A stretch of 64,000 bases of DNA from Streptomyces iranensis (GCF_017874715.1 NZ_JAGGLR010000002.1:310001-374000); one strand, 5' to 3'; positions 26,531-35,890 are shown, numbered from the stretch's first letter. Program-made: numbers and translations. Notes: a model not told the origin generated them from the sequence alone.

Positions 26531-27436
26531 TCAGGGCAGGACGCCCGCCGGGGTGCGTACGGTGTTCCGCAGACGGACCGCGTCCCGGCTCGGGGGCACG
26601 CCGAACTGGCGGCGGTACTCCCGGCTGAACTGCGACGGGTTGTCGTAGCCGACCCGCTGACCGACGCCGGTGACGTCGTTCGGATGGGTGGCGAGCAGCA
26701 GCCGGGCCTCCTGGAGCCGGATCTGCTTCTGGAACTGGATGGGGCTCATCGCGGTCACCGCCTGGAAGTTGCGGTAGAAGGCGGAGACACTCATGCCGGA
26801 CCTGCGCGCCACGTCCTCGACCCGGAATGGCTCCGCGTAGTGCTCGCGGATCCAGCGCACGGCCCGGGAAATATGGCTGAGCCCGCTGTCGGCCAGACCG
26901 AGCTGCCGAACCGTCGCCCCCTGCTCGCCGGTGATCACGCGCCACAGAATCTCGCGTTTGACCAGCGGCGCCAGTACGGCCCGGTCGCGGGGTTCATCGA
27001 GCAGGCGCAGCAGCCGGACCACCGCGTCGAGCAGCGCGCCCGGGGCCTCGCTGACCGCGATCCCCGACGGAACGCCTCCGCCCGCGTGGGGCGTGTCTCC
27101 GGGACCGGCTCGCAACAGCAGTTCGGCGACGGCGGACGGCTCAAGCGTGAGACCGAAGCCGAGCGCCGGCCGCTCGGGGTCGGCCTGGGTGAACTGCCCC
27201 GTGACGGGCAGGTCGACGGATGCCACCAGGTACTGCCCGGGTCCGTACGCGTAGACCCGGTCGCCCAGCGCGAGGCGTTTGCTGCCCTGGGCGATGACCG
27301 CGAGCACCATGCCGGACATGGAGGGCACCGGCGGATCCGGCCGGTCGACCTTCGAGACGAGGACGCCGTCGATGGCGGTGGTCCAGTCGGGCCGGGCATG
27401 CCGGGCCAGCAGGGTGCGGAGCTCGTCGAGGGACAT
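26531..27436 (-). CDS. AraC-family regulator
   Basis: A 301-residue regulator with an N-terminal AraC-type ligand domain (about residues 20-170, with YGPGQYLVASVDLPVTGQ). The C-terminal double helix-turn-helix has VEDVARRSGMSVSAFYRNFQ, then VTGVGQRVGYDNPSQFSREY. The start at ATG 27436 (MSLDELRTLL) fits family members; an upstream GTG at 27475 is possible. It diverges from a secreted hydrolase and precedes an SDR, the usual setting for local control. Confidence 0.9.
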   Translation of the reverse strand: MSLDELRTLLARHARPDWTTAIDGVLVSKVDRPDPPVPSMSGMVLAVIAQGSKRLALGDRVYAYGPGQYLVASVDLPVTGQFTQADPERPALGFGLTLEPSAVAELLLRAGPGDTPHAGGGVPSGIAVSEAPGALLDAVVRLLRLLDEPRDRAVLAPLVKREILWRVITGEQGATVRQLGLADSGLSHISRAVRWIREHYAEPFRVEDVARRSGMSVSAFYRNFQAVTAMSPIQFQKQIRLQEARLLLATHPNDVTGVGQRVGYDNPSQFSREYRRQFGVPPSRDAVRLRNTVRTPAGVLP

Positions 27437-27475
27437 GGGTCCATTGCAGCACCACGGCCTGCTCCGGCCGTGCAC

Positions 27476-27528
27476 GTTAAGAACAGAACTCCCTGCTCGA
27501 TGGTGTCGGCAGAACAGGTGTCCTTAAC
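27476..27528. promoter_or_regulatory. Inverted GTTAAGRACA sites between araC and hydrolase
   Basis: GTTAAGAACA at 27476-27485 and the complement of GTTAAGGACA at 27519-27528 face each other across the 141-base divergent gap. They match at nine of ten positions. Likely AraC binding sites, by position. Confidence 0.45.
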
Positions 27529-27577
27529 ATCGCAACGCCTGGCGCGAGGGAGCGCCACTGAGGTCAGGAGCGTTGCT

Positions 27578-29044
27578 GTGCACAGCTCGAGTCGGAACGT
27601 ACCTTCCTCCCTTCTGCGAAGCCTGACGCGTATGCGGCGTACCGTGGCGTCGACCGTCGGCATCGCGGGCATCGTCGCGGGGACGCTGGGCAATGCCGGT
27701 CCGGTGCGGGCGGCCCAGCCGCGCCCCGCACCGGTCGCGTGCCCGGCGAGCGTGGGCGACAAGGCCACGTGTTACACCGGCAAGGACGGCAACGGGGCGT
27801 ACTACGCGATCGCCGTTCCGAAGAAGTGGAACGGGTCGCTGATCGTCCACTCCCACGGCGGTCCCGACCTCGGCGACGGGTCCGATCCCGAGCGGAGCGT
27901 CGGCGACCTGGACCGATGGTCGGTGATGGTGTCCGAGGGCTATGCCTGGGCGGGCTCCTCCTACCGGCGAGGCGGCTATGGAACGCGCATGGCGGCCGCC
28001 GACACCGAGAATCTGCGCCGCCTGTTCGTGGCGGACTTCGGCAAGCCCGAGCGGACGTACGTACACGGCCAGTCCTGGGGCGGAGACGTCGCCGCGAAGG
28101 TCGTGGAGACGTACGGAGGGAAGAACGGCCCGTACGACGGCGCCCTCCTCACCAGCGGTGTCCTGGGCGGCGGCTCCCGGGGCTACGACTATCGCGTCGA
28201 TCTGCGGGTGGTCTACCAGTACTACTGCCGCAATCTGCCCCGCCCCGGCGAGCCCCAGTACCCGCTGTGGCAGGGGCTGCGCCCCGGGTCGACCCTGACA
28301 TCGGCCGGGCTCCGCGCCCGCCTGCAGGAGTGCACCGGCTACGCCTCCGCCCCCGAGGAGCGCACCGCGCAGCAGCAGCGCAACCTCGACGACATCCTCG
28401 CCGTCACCCGCCTTCCGGAGCGGACCCTGGAGTCCCATCTGCGGTTCTCGGTGTTCACCTTCCGCGACATCGTGCACAGCCGTCTCGGCGACCGCAATCC
28501 GTTCAGCAACCAGGGCGTGTGGTACTCCGGTTCACACGACGACACCGCGCTGAACGCGGGCGTCGAGCGCTTCTCCGCCACCCCCGACGCCCGGCGTGAC
28601 CTCTCCTGGGACAGCGACCTCACCGGCCGCGTTTCCATCCCGGTGCTGACGATGCACGCCATCGACGACCCCACGGCATTCGTCGAGCACGAGTCGGCGT
28701 ACCGGGCGACGGTCGACGGCGCGCACCGCGGGAAGAACCTCGTGCAGACCTTCACCGAGGAGAGCGAACACAGCGAGCTGAGCAACGCGGAGTACGCCGA
28801 CTCCATCGCCGCGCTGGACTCCTGGGTGCGCACGGGAAACAAGCCGACACCGCGGTCCATCGCATCCGCGTGCGCCACCTTCGACCGCGTCTACGGCACC
28901 GGGTGCTTCTACGACCCCGGCTTCCGCCCCAAGCCCTACGCCTCCCATGTCCGGCCCCGGCCGGGCGGGCTGACCTGGCCGGCCATGACGTCCGCCCAGG
29001 AGCGGGCCTGGAGCCGGATCGACGGCGTGGGCATCGCTCCCTGA
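27578..29044 (+). CDS. Secreted alpha/beta hydrolase
   Basis: A 488-residue exported protein. Residues 1-45 form a signal peptide (arginines, then VASTVGIAGIVAGTLG, cleavage near VRAA). The hydrolase core has LIVHSHGGPDLG (oxyanion region), the nucleophile in VHGQSWGGDVAAK, the acid near LTMHAIDDPTAF and the histidine near TEESEHSELSN. I start at GTG 27578, which has AGGAG seven bases upstream; the much longer open frame is not genic. Substrate unknown (ester or peptide). Confidence 0.85.
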   Translation: MHSSSRNVPSSLLRSLTRMRRTVASTVGIAGIVAGTLGNAGPVRAAQPRPAPVACPASVGDKATCYTGKDGNGAYYAIAVPKKWNGSLIVHSHGGPDLGDGSDPERSVGDLDRWSVMVSEGYAWAGSSYRRGGYGTRMAAADTENLRRLFVADFGKPERTYVHGQSWGGDVAAKVVETYGGKNGPYDGALLTSGVLGGGSRGYDYRVDLRVVYQYYCRNLPRPGEPQYPLWQGLRPGSTLTSAGLRARLQECTGYASAPEERTAQQQRNLDDILAVTRLPERTLESHLRFSVFTFRDIVHSRLGDRNPFSNQGVWYSGSHDDTALNAGVERFSATPDARRDLSWDSDLTGRVSIPVLTMHAIDDPTAFVEHESAYRATVDGAHRGKNLVQTFTEESEHSELSNAEYADSIAALDSWVRTGNKPTPRSIASACATFDRVYGTGCFYDPGFRPKPYASHVRPRPGGLTWPAMTSAQERAWSRIDGVGIAP

Positions 29045-29074
29045 AGCGGCCGCCACCGGACCGCGGAGTGCCGT

Positions 29075-29914
29075 TCACCCCGGTGCCGGGCCCGCGTCGA
29101 CGGTGTGGTCGAACACGAACATATGGCCCGGGTAGTGGGTGATGGCGTACGGGGCCCGGGTGGCGGGGAGCGCCAGTTGGGGTGTCACCCCGCAGGCCCA
29201 GAACACCGGGACGTCACCGTCCTCGACGACCGGGGAGGGGCCGAAGTCCGGCCGGGCCAGGTCGGCGATGCCGAGCGCCGCCGGGTCGCCGATGTGGACC
29301 GGCGCCCCGTGCCCGGCCGGATAGCGGGCGGTGATCTCGACGGCGCGCGCCACGAGGCGAGCCGGTATCGCGCGCATGCTGACCACCAGCGGTCCGGACA
29401 GCCGCCCGGCGGGGCGGGTGGCCACGTCGGTGACGTAGACGGGCGGCGCCGCGGACTCCGGCGCGTACCGGACCGGGACGCCCGCGGCGCGCAGCGGGCC
29501 CTCGAAGGTGTGGCTGCAGCCGAGGAGGAAGCCGACCGCGTCCGGGCGCCAGTGGGCGGTGATGTCGTGTGGTTCGGCGGCGAGTTCGCCGTCGTGCCAG
29601 ACCCGGTAGCGCGGCAGGTCCGTCCGCAGGTCGGCGACGGTCGTGCCGAGCCGCACCACCGGGTCGCCCGGCTCGGTGACGGCGAGGACGGGACAGGGCG
29701 CGGGGTTGCGGGTGCAGTACAGCAGGAAGTCGAAGGCCAGGTCGCGCGGGACGATCACCAGGTTGGCCTGCTGGTACCCGTCCAGCAGACCGGCCGTGGG
29801 CCCGGTCCACCGGCCGTCCGCCACCAGGCGCCGCAGCGCCGCCGGGGTGGCGGGGACGTCCTCGGGAAGGCCATCCACGGAGGCGGCGGGACCGGGCCGC
29901 GCGGCGGCCGTCAC
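29075..29914 (-). CDS. YcsI/DUF1445 putative hydro-lyase (D-glutamate cyclase-like)
   Basis: A 279-residue protein of the DUF1445 family. Recognisable parts are [20 protein letters not shown] near the N-terminus, [17 protein letters not shown] in the middle and [15 protein letters not shown], then [12 protein letters not shown] at the end. The mammalian homologue makes 5-oxo-D-proline from D-glutamate; the bacterial role is not settled. The GTG at 29914 overlaps the MFS stop (GTGA). It ends the 5-oxoprolinase operon, paralleling ycsI beside ycsF and kipIA in Bacillus. Confidence 0.88.
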   Translation of the reverse strand: MTAAARPGPAASVDGLPEDVPATPAALRRLVADGRWTGPTAGLLDGYQQANLVIVPRDLAFDFLLYCTRNPAPCPVLAVTEPGDPVVRLGTTVADLRTDLPRYRVWHDGELAAEPHDITAHWRPDAVGFLLGCSHTFEGPLRAAGVPVRYAPESAAPPVYVTDVATRPAGRLSGPLVVSMRAIPARLVARAVEITARYPAGHGAPVHIGDPAALGIADLARPDFGPSPVVEDGDVPVFWACGVTPQLALPATRAPYAITHYPGHMFVFDHTVDAGPAPG

Positions 29915-31245
29915 GCCAGTTCCCGGTGGCTGGACTCGGTGACGGTGCGCAGCGTCAGCAGGGCGACCACCACGGTCGCCATCAGCAGGAAGCCCGGGGC
30001 GAGCAGACTGCCGGTGGCCGAGATCAGCCAGGTGGACAGATAGGGGCTGAGCCCGCCGCCGACGATGGTGCCGATGTTGAAGCTGAACGAGAGCCCGGTG
30101 TACCGCACCCGGGTCGGGAACAGCTCGGCGTACGTCGGGTACGTGACGGACTGGACGACCGGCATCGGCAGGGCCAGCACCACCATGGCCGCGACGGCGA
30201 GCGGGAAGCTGCCAAGACCCATGACCAGCATCGCGGGGACGACCAGGACCGCGTACCCGGCGAAGCCGATGGTGATGAGCCGCTTGCGGCCCCACCGGTC
30301 CGACAGCGCCCCGCACACCGGCATCAGGACGGCCACGAACAGGCTGATCCCGCCCATGATCCAGAAGGTGGAGTCCTTGGGGTAGCCGAGGTCGGTGGTC
30401 AGGTAGATGTTCATGAAGATCAGGCCGACCCAGTAGCCGCAGTTGGAGCCGATGGCCAGCAGGGTCACCTTCAGTACCGGGCCGCGGTGGCGGGTGAACA
30501 CCTCCGTCAGCGGCGCCTTGGCGGTGGCCCGCTCCGACTTCGCGGCGAGGAAGCTCTCGGAGTCCGCGAGCCGGTTGCGGGCGATCAGGGCGACGGCGAC
30601 CAGGGGCAGCGAGAGCAGGAACGGTATGCGCCACCCCCAGGCGTCGAGCTGGCGCTCGCTCAGCGTGGTCGTGGTGACGCCCGCGACCAGCGCCGCGGCC
30701 CCGCCGCCGAGGGCCACCCCGACCGGGGTGAAGGCCCCGAAGAAGCCACGCCGCCCGGCCGGGGCCGACTCGGCGAGATACGTGGCCGAACCGGTCACCT
30801 CACCGCCCGCGAAGAACCCCTGCGCGAGCCGCACCGCCAGCAGGGCGACGGGCGCGGCGACGCCGACGGCGTCGGCCGTGGGCAGCAGCCCGACGGCCGC
30901 GGTGGCGCCGCCCATCCCGGTCACGGTGAGGATCAGTACGGGCTTGCGGCCCACGCGGTCCCCGAGCCGCCCGAGCACGATGCCGCCCAGTGGCCGCATC
31001 AGGAACGCGCTGCCGAACACCGCGAGCGTGGCCAGCAGGGCGGCGGTGGGGTCGTCCCCGGGAAAGAAGTGCGGGCCGATGACCACGGCCAGATAGCTGT
31101 AGACGCCGAACTCGTAGTACTCGATGGCGGTGCCGGCGGCCGCCGCCAGCGCCGCCCGGCGCGGACCGCCGCGCGCCGTGGTGGCCACGGCGGCCGGGTC
31201 CCCGGTGTCTCCGGGTGCCGTTGCGGCCGTTGATACGCTCGTCAT
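29911..31245 (-). CDS. MHS-family MFS transporter of the 5-oxoproline operon
   Basis: A 444-residue metabolite:H+ symporter-type MFS with about 12 hydrophobic segments. The features are [20 protein letters not shown] in TM1, [20 protein letters not shown] (motif A) and [19 protein letters not shown]. The ATG at 31245 has GGAGG five bases upstream; an ATG at 31266 lies before it. In this operon it may import 5-oxoproline, glutamate or a related amide, an inference from context. Confidence 0.88.
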   Translation of the reverse strand: MTSVSTAATAPGDTGDPAAVATTARGGPRRAALAAAAGTAIEYYEFGVYSYLAVVIGPHFFPGDDPTAALLATLAVFGSAFLMRPLGGIVLGRLGDRVGRKPVLILTVTGMGGATAAVGLLPTADAVGVAAPVALLAVRLAQGFFAGGEVTGSATYLAESAPAGRRGFFGAFTPVGVALGGGAAALVAGVTTTTLSERQLDAWGWRIPFLLSLPLVAVALIARNRLADSESFLAAKSERATAKAPLTEVFTRHRGPVLKVTLLAIGSNCGYWVGLIFMNIYLTTDLGYPKDSTFWIMGGISLFVAVLMPVCGALSDRWGRKRLITIGFAGYAVLVVPAMLVMGLGSFPLAVAAMVVLALPMPVVQSVTYPTYAELFPTRVRYTGLSFSFNIGTIVGGGLSPYLSTWLISATGSLLAPGFLLMATVVVALLTLRTVTESSHRELA

Positions 31246-31392
31246 GGGTTCCTCCGGGTCTGACATGTCCTTTGGCCGGGATGTGCTGTCAGTGCCGCCG
31301 GTACGGCGCCGGGGGCCCGTACGACGGTCATCCGCGGGACCAGTCCTCCTGCTGATGACCGTCGTTCCGCCGGGCCCGGTGCCGTTCGCCGG

Positions 31393-31845
31393 TCAGACGG
31401 CGAAGAGCTGCTCGAGGTCGGCGAACGCCTTGAATTCCAGTGCGTTGCCCGCCGGGTCGAGGAAGAACATCGTCCACTGCTCACCGGGCTCGCCCTGGAA
31501 GCGGACGTACGGCTCGATCACGAACTCGGTGCCGGCCACGGTGAGCCGCTCGGCCAGCTTCTGGAACTCGGGTACCGGCAGCACCAGGCCGAAGTGCGGC
31601 ACCGGCACCTGGTGGCCGTCGACCGGGTTGGTCCCTGCGACGCCGTCGCGCGGCGTCCCGGACGGGCCGTCGCCGACCTGGTGGGTCACGACCTGGTGGC
31701 CACCGAAGTTCCAGTCGATCCACTTGGTGTCCGAGCGGCCCTCGGCGAAGCCGAGCACCTTGCCGTAGAACTCCCGGGCGGCCCCGATGTCGTCCACCGG
31801 GATGGCCAGGTGGAAGGGGACGAGGGAGTCGGGCTGAGCGGTCAT
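31393..31845 (-). CDS. VOC-family protein (glyoxalase/dioxygenase fold)
   Basis: A 150-residue vicinal-oxygen-chelate protein with two beta-alpha-beta modules: [20 protein letters not shown] at the start, [13 protein letters not shown] in the middle and [16 protein letters not shown] at the end. The metal-ligand positions (H in FHLAIP, H in PHFGL, E in LEFK) are present. The start at 31845 has AGGAG eight bases upstream. It sits inside the 5-oxoprolinase operon, 42 bases after pxpC; its role there is unclear. Confidence 0.88.
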   Translation of the reverse strand: MTAQPDSLVPFHLAIPVDDIGAAREFYGKVLGFAEGRSDTKWIDWNFGGHQVVTHQVGDGPSGTPRDGVAGTNPVDGHQVPVPHFGLVLPVPEFQKLAERLTVAGTEFVIEPYVRFQGEPGEQWTMFFLDPAGNALEFKAFADLEQLFAV

Positions 31846-31887
31846 ATGCGGTATCTCCTTGTGGTGTGTCAGGTGGTGAGCGGTGTT

Positions 31888-32826
31888 TCAGTGGACGGGG
31901 GCGAGCCGGAGCTCGTCACCGGGGAGGGTCTGGCCGACGAGATCGATGTCGGCGTCGGTGACCACCCCGATGACGGGGTAGCCGCCGGTGACCGGATGGT
32001 CGGCGAGGAACACGATGGGCTCGCCCGACGGCGGCACCTGGATGGCGCCGCGCACCGTTCCCTCGCTGGGCAGGTCGACCGAGCCGATGGCCAGCGGCGG
32101 TCCGGTCAGCCGCGCGCCCACCCGGTCGCACTGGGCGGAGACCCGCCAGGGCGTGGTGGTGAGCCGGTGCCGGTCCGCGGCGTCGAACAGCTCGTGCCGC
32201 GGGCCCCAGCGGAACCGGACGGTGGCCGGGCCGCCGTGCGGGACGATGCTGAACGCCAGCTCCAGCGGGATCGCCGGGACCGGGCGCACCGGGCCCAGTC
32301 CGTACTCCGCCCCGGCGCGCACCGGGTCGGGGCCGAGCCCGGTGAGGGAGTCGCGTGCGGCCGACCCCAGCACCCGCTCCGCCTCGATCCCGCCGGAGAC
32401 GGCGAGGTAGGTGCGGCAGCCCGCCCAGGGGCGGCCGATGGCGAGCACCGATCCGGCACGGAGCCACAGCCGCGGCGCGCCGTCGACCGGCACCCCGTCG
32501 ACCGTCAGCGGCGCCGGGGCCCCGGTGACCGCCACATGGCGGGTGGTGGAGAGGGTGATCGCGAGGCCGCCGAGGGTGACCTCCAGGGCCGGGGTGTCCT
32601 CCGGGTTCCCGGCCAGCCTGTTGGCGAGCCGGAAGCTGCGCCGGTCGGCCGGACCGGAGGCGGGCACGCCCAGGTGGGCCATCCCCGGACGGCCCAGGTC
32701 CTGCACGCTGGCCGCCGGTGCCGCCTGGACGACCGTCAGTACGGCGGGCTCCGGGCCGGTGCCGGGGTCCGGTGGCCGGTGCCGGGTGCGTACCCGGCGG
32801 CCCGGGGCGGCGGAGGTGACCGTCAT
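31888..32826 (-). CDS. pxpC: 5-oxoprolinase subunit C (KipA/biotin-dependent carboxylase-like)
   Basis: A 312-residue subunit of the ATP-dependent 5-oxoprolinase PxpABC. Characteristic segments are ASVQDLGRPGMAHLGVPASG near residue 40, NPEDTPALEVTLGG, and IQVPPSGEPIVFLADHPVTG, then GYPVIGVVT near the C-terminus. A basic, disordered N-terminal extension of about 28 residues precedes the domain. The ATG at 32826 overlaps the pxpB stop. With PxpA and PxpB it cleaves 5-oxo-L-proline to L-glutamate in the cytoplasm. Confidence 0.93.
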   Translation of the reverse strand: MTVTSAAPGRRVRTRHRPPDPGTGPEPAVLTVVQAAPAASVQDLGRPGMAHLGVPASGPADRRSFRLANRLAGNPEDTPALEVTLGGLAITLSTTRHVAVTGAPAPLTVDGVPVDGAPRLWLRAGSVLAIGRPWAGCRTYLAVSGGIEAERVLGSAARDSLTGLGPDPVRAGAEYGLGPVRPVPAIPLELAFSIVPHGGPATVRFRWGPRHELFDAADRHRLTTTPWRVSAQCDRVGARLTGPPLAIGSVDLPSEGTVRGAIQVPPSGEPIVFLADHPVTGGYPVIGVVTDADIDLVGQTLPGDELRLAPVH

Positions 32827-33521
32827 GGCGTCACCGCCTCGAAGACGACCCGGTCGCCGACCGCGAGCCGGTTCGGCGGTTCGGCCGTCACGTCCCACAG
32901 CTGGGTGGTGGTGACGCCGATCTGGTGCCAGCCGCCGGGAGTTCCGCCGGGGTAGACCACCGTCTGGTTCCCGGCGATGGCCACCACCCCGGCGGCCACT
33001 CTCGGCCGCGGGCTGGACAGCCGGGGCAGCCGCAGGCTCTCCGGTACGCCGTCCAGATACGCGAAGCCGGGCGCGAAGCCGAAGAAGCCGACTCGGTACT
33101 CCCCCGCGCCGTGCCGCCGCGCGACCTCCTCCGGGGCCAGGCCGAGGCGTTCGGCTACCTCGGGCAGGTCCGGGCCGTCGTAGCGGACCGGGATCACGAT
33201 CCGCCTGCCGGGCGGCGGTCCGGTGCGGTGGACTCCGGGCCCGTCGAGTACGGTGCGCAGCCCGGCGGCGAGCTTGCCCATCCCGGCGGCGGTCTCCGCC
33301 ACCACCAGTACGGTCGTGGTGGCGGGCACGACCTCCCGCAGCCCCGACGCCCAGGGCTGGGCGCGGATCGAGGTGGCGACCTCGGCGGGGTGCCGGTCCG
33401 CGCACTCGATCAGCCAGCCCCGGTCACCGGCTCTCCGCAGAATCGTTTTTCCTGAGGTGACGTTCGCAGCCGTGACGTTCGCAGACGCGACGTTCACAGA
33501 CGTCACGTCGGCCGCGGTCAC
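32823..33521 (-). CDS. pxpB: 5-oxoprolinase subunit B (KipI-like)
   Basis: A 232-residue KipI-family subunit. The family signature is the string GFFGFAPGFAYLDGVPESL near residue 150, followed by SSPRPRVAAGVVAIAG, YPGGTPGGWHQIG and ending FEAVTP. The first 20 residues are four copies of a pentapeptide V-(T/A)-(A/S)-(A/V)-(D/N) encoded by 15-base tandem repeats, absent from typical homologues. The GTG at 33521 overlaps the pxpA stop. Two repeat copies begin with GTG, so the true start could be one unit in, or just after the repeats. It partners PxpA and PxpC. Confidence 0.92.
   Translation of the reverse strand: MTAADVTSVNVASANVTAANVTSGKTILRRAGDRGWLIECADRHPAEVATSIRAQPWASGLREVVPATTTVLVVAETAAGMGKLAAGLRTVLDGPGVHRTGPPPGRRIVIPVRYDGPDLPEVAERLGLAPEEVARRHGAGEYRVGFFGFAPGFAYLDGVPESLRLPRLSSPRPRVAAGVVAIAGNQTVVYPGGTPGGWHQIGVTTTQLWDVTAEPPNRLAVGDRVVFEAVTP
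33462..33521 (-). repeat. 15-base tandem repeat at the pxpB start
   Basis: Four units of 15 bases encode VTAAD, VTSVN, VASAN and VTAAN. A partial fifth unit follows. The unit length preserves frame, so slippage would only change the length of the N-terminus. Confidence 0.75.
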
Positions 33522-34321
33522 GACCGCACCCCGACCCGGTCCGCGGCGGCACCGGGCGGCCCCACCGCGACACCCCCCGACGCCAGCGCCTCCCGTACGG
33601 CGGCGGCCAGCCCGGCCGCGCCCGGGGTGTCGCTGTGCACGCACAACGCGGCCAGCTCCCCGCCGTCCGGGGCGATCCGTACGACGCTTCCGCTCACCGA
33701 GACCACCGTCCCCGACTCCGCCATCCGCAGGGCGCGTTCGGCCGCCTCGGCCGGGTCGGTGATCAGGGCGCCGGGCGCGGAGCGGGGCACCAGCAGCCCC
33801 TCGTCGGTGTAGCCGCGGTCGATGAACCCCTCGGCCAGCGGGCGCACCCCGGCCGCCACCGCCCGCTCCCAGACCGCGGTGCGCGGCTGGCACAGCAGCG
33901 GCAGCGCGCCGTCGTACAGGGCCACGGCCTCGACGATCGCGGCCGCGTGCCCGGTGTGCCGGGCCGCCGCGTTGTAGAGCGCGCCATGGGCCTTCACATA
34001 GCCGACGCGACCGCCCGCGAGCCGGGCGAACACCTCCAACGCGCCCATCTGGTACAGGAGTTCGTTGACCAGCGTGGCCGGTGGCACATCGATGAAGCGG
34101 CGGCCGAAACCGGCCAGGTCGCGGTAGGAGACCTGGGCCCCGATCGCCACGCCCCGGGCGGTGCTCGCCTCACAGGTGCGGCGCAGGATGTCGGGGTCAC
34201 CGGCGTGGAAACCGCAGGCCACGTTGGCCGCGGTGACCTGGTCGAGCAGCTCGCCCTCGTCGGCCGGCCCCCAGACCCCGAACCCCTCGCCCACATCGGT
34301 GTTGAGCGCGAGCGCGGTCAC
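33518..34321 (-). CDS. pxpA: 5-oxoprolinase subunit A (LamB/YcsF)
   Basis: A 267-residue LamB/YcsF-family protein. The diagnostic motifs are LNTDVGEGFG, VTAANVACGFHAGDP, GAQVSYRDLAGFGRR, YVKAHGALYN and AEGFIDRGYTDEGLLVPR. Length is normal (about 250). The GTG at 34321 overlaps the GntR stop (GTGA) and its own stop overlaps pxpB. It is the catalytic core component of PxpABC. Confidence 0.95.
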   Translation of the reverse strand: MTALALNTDVGEGFGVWGPADEGELLDQVTAANVACGFHAGDPDILRRTCEASTARGVAIGAQVSYRDLAGFGRRFIDVPPATLVNELLYQMGALEVFARLAGGRVGYVKAHGALYNAAARHTGHAAAIVEAVALYDGALPLLCQPRTAVWERAVAAGVRPLAEGFIDRGYTDEGLLVPRSAPGALITDPAEAAERALRMAESGTVVSVSGSVVRIAPDGGELAALCVHSDTPGAAGLAAAVREALASGGVAVGPPGAAADRVGVRS

Positions 34322-35022
34322 CGGGCCGACTCCGCCCAGTACGCCTGGAGGGCGCCGCTGCTGTTCTCCCAGGCCGTGTGCAGCCCATTCTGGCCGCCGT
34401 CGATATGCGCGGTGATCTGCCGGGCCAGCTCCTCCGCGTCCCCGTCGGCCAGCGCCTGGACCATAGCGGCATGCTCATGGTGGACCCGGCCGTACGCGGA
34501 GGTGCCATGGACGTAGAACCGGGAGTACGGCTCCAGCCGGTGGTACATCTGCGAGATGATCTCGTAGCGCATGGGCAGCCGGGACAGCCGGTACATGTCC
34601 AGGTGGAAGGCGAGGTTCGTCCGCGACCAGATATCGGCACCGGATCCCGCGGCCCGCTCCATCGCGGTCGCCATCTCCTCGAACCGGCTGATGTCGCGCC
34701 GGGAGACCCGCTCGGTGACATGCTCGGCGAAACTCGGCTCGATGAGCCGCCGCAGGTTGTAGATCTCGTCGATCTCCTCGAGGTCCAGCACCGTGACGAA
34801 CGTGCCGCGACCCGGCGTCGAGCGCAGCAGGCCCTCGCTCGCGAGGGTGCGCATGGCCTCCCGCAGCGGGATGCGGCTCACCCCGAAACGGTCGGCCAGT
34901 TCGTCCTGGACCAGTCGGTGGCCCGGCGGGTAGACGCCCTCGACGATCAGCCGGCGCAGTTCGTCGGTGAGGGCGTCGGCGCCTTGGGCATCACCGCGGC
35001 GGCCTCTGTCTTCTCGGCTCAT
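34318..35022 (-). CDS. GntR/FadR-family regulator of the 5-oxoproline operon
   Basis: A 234-residue regulator. The winged helix-turn-helix (about residues 12-80) has VQDELADRFGVSRIPLREAM and PGRGTFVTVL. The FCD-type effector domain follows, with NLRRLIEPSFAEH, the metal-binding D/H pattern NLAFHLDMYR and VHHEHAAMVQAL. The ATG at 35022 has no ribosome binding site; instead a TATACA box sits exactly at -12 to -7, suggesting a leaderless mRNA. It is the first gene of the operon it probably controls. Confidence 0.92.
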   Translation of the reverse strand: MSREDRGRRGDAQGADALTDELRRLIVEGVYPPGHRLVQDELADRFGVSRIPLREAMRTLASEGLLRSTPGRGTFVTVLDLEEIDEIYNLRRLIEPSFAEHVTERVSRRDISRFEEMATAMERAAGSGADIWSRTNLAFHLDMYRLSRLPMRYEIISQMYHRLEPYSRFYVHGTSAYGRVHHEHAAMVQALADGDAEELARQITAHIDGGQNGLHTAWENSSGALQAYWAESAR

Positions 35023-35024
35023 AT

Positions 35025-35038
35025 ACTGTGTATACAGT
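35025..35038 (-). promoter_or_regulatory. GntR operator overlapping a leaderless -10 box
   Basis: ACTGT-GTAT-ACAGT (perfect 5-base arms) directly abuts the GntR start codon and covers the TATACA -10 candidate (minus strand, 35029-35034). A TTCACG -35 candidate lies 18 bases upstream of the -10. Binding here would shut the operon promoter. Confidence 0.5.
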
Positions 35039-35114
35039 GCATGCACCGGATGCGTGAAGGGGTCGGGCCGCAGGAAATCCGTCCGCCGGGTTCGCTCTCC
35101 GGGCCGGAGGTCCC

Positions 35115-35864
35115 TCAGCCGTCGGCCAGGGTGCGCTCCAGGAGCGGGAGCAGCCGGTCCCAGTGGTGTCGCAGTGCCGAGGGGCTGAAGGCGTCGGTGT
35201 CGGACATGGTGAAGCCGTGGACGGTGCCGGGGTAGATCTCGGTGGTGTAGGCGACACCCGCGGCGTCCAGCGCCTGGTTGAGTTCGCCGATGGCCTCGGG
35301 CGACATGTCCCCTTCGGCGAGGCCGATGTGGACGTGCGCGGTGAGGCTGGGGACGAGGCGGTGCGGGCTGTCGGGCGCGTCGGTCACCAGGAAGCCGGGG
35401 TGGAATCCGGCGACGGCGGCCACCTGGCCGGGGTGGGCCGTCGCGGTGCGCATCGCGAGGGCGGCGCCTATGCAGTAGCCGATCACGCCGACCGGTCCGG
35501 TGCCGGCCTCGGGCCGGGTGGTGAGGAACCTGAGGTAGGCATCGGCGTCGCGCAGGATCCGTTCGGTGGTGTGCTCCTGGATCAGGGGCATCAGCCGTCC
35601 GATGATCTCGGGCCGGATCTCCTCTCCGATGTGCCCGGGAAGTTCGATCACCGGTGCCGGGCCGTGCCGGTAGAGGAAGTTGGGGACGAGCACGTAGTAC
35701 CCGTGCCCGGCCAGTTCGCGGGCCCGCTCCTCCAGCTCGGGCCGGATGCCGAAGGCGTCCGGGTACAGCAGCACCCCCGGGTGCCGCTCGCCCCCGTCGG
35801 GGAAGGCGGCGAAGGCGTCGGCCTGACCGTCCGGGGTGGGGATCCGCAGTGTTGTGGTGGGCAA
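35115..35864 (-). CDS. Dienelactone hydrolase family protein
   Basis: A 249-residue alpha/beta hydrolase. The nucleophile is the cysteine in GVIGYCIGAALAM, the acid lies in the GLAEGDMSPEAI region and the histidine in PGTVHGFTM, as in dienelactone hydrolases. PGVLLYPDAFGIRP is the N-terminal family signature. I start at TTG 35864 because GGAAGG lies six bases upstream; a GTG at 35894 would overlap a perfect palindrome. It diverges from a MarR gene that probably controls it. It hydrolyses a lactone or ester; the substrate is unknown. Confidence 0.88.
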   Translation of the reverse strand: MPTTTLRIPTPDGQADAFAAFPDGGERHPGVLLYPDAFGIRPELEERARELAGHGYYVLVPNFLYRHGPAPVIELPGHIGEEIRPEIIGRLMPLIQEHTTERILRDADAYLRFLTTRPEAGTGPVGVIGYCIGAALAMRTATAHPGQVAAVAGFHPGFLVTDAPDSPHRLVPSLTAHVHIGLAEGDMSPEAIGELNQALDAAGVAYTTEIYPGTVHGFTMSDTDAFSPSALRHHWDRLLPLLERTLADG

Positions 35865-35890
35865 GGTGTTCCTTCCGTGGAGTTCGCTCC

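Noticed and set aside
26393..27577. N-terminal extension of the secreted hydrolase
   Set aside because: It is antisense to the AraC gene. The GTG at 27578 has a ribosome binding site and is followed by a signal peptide.
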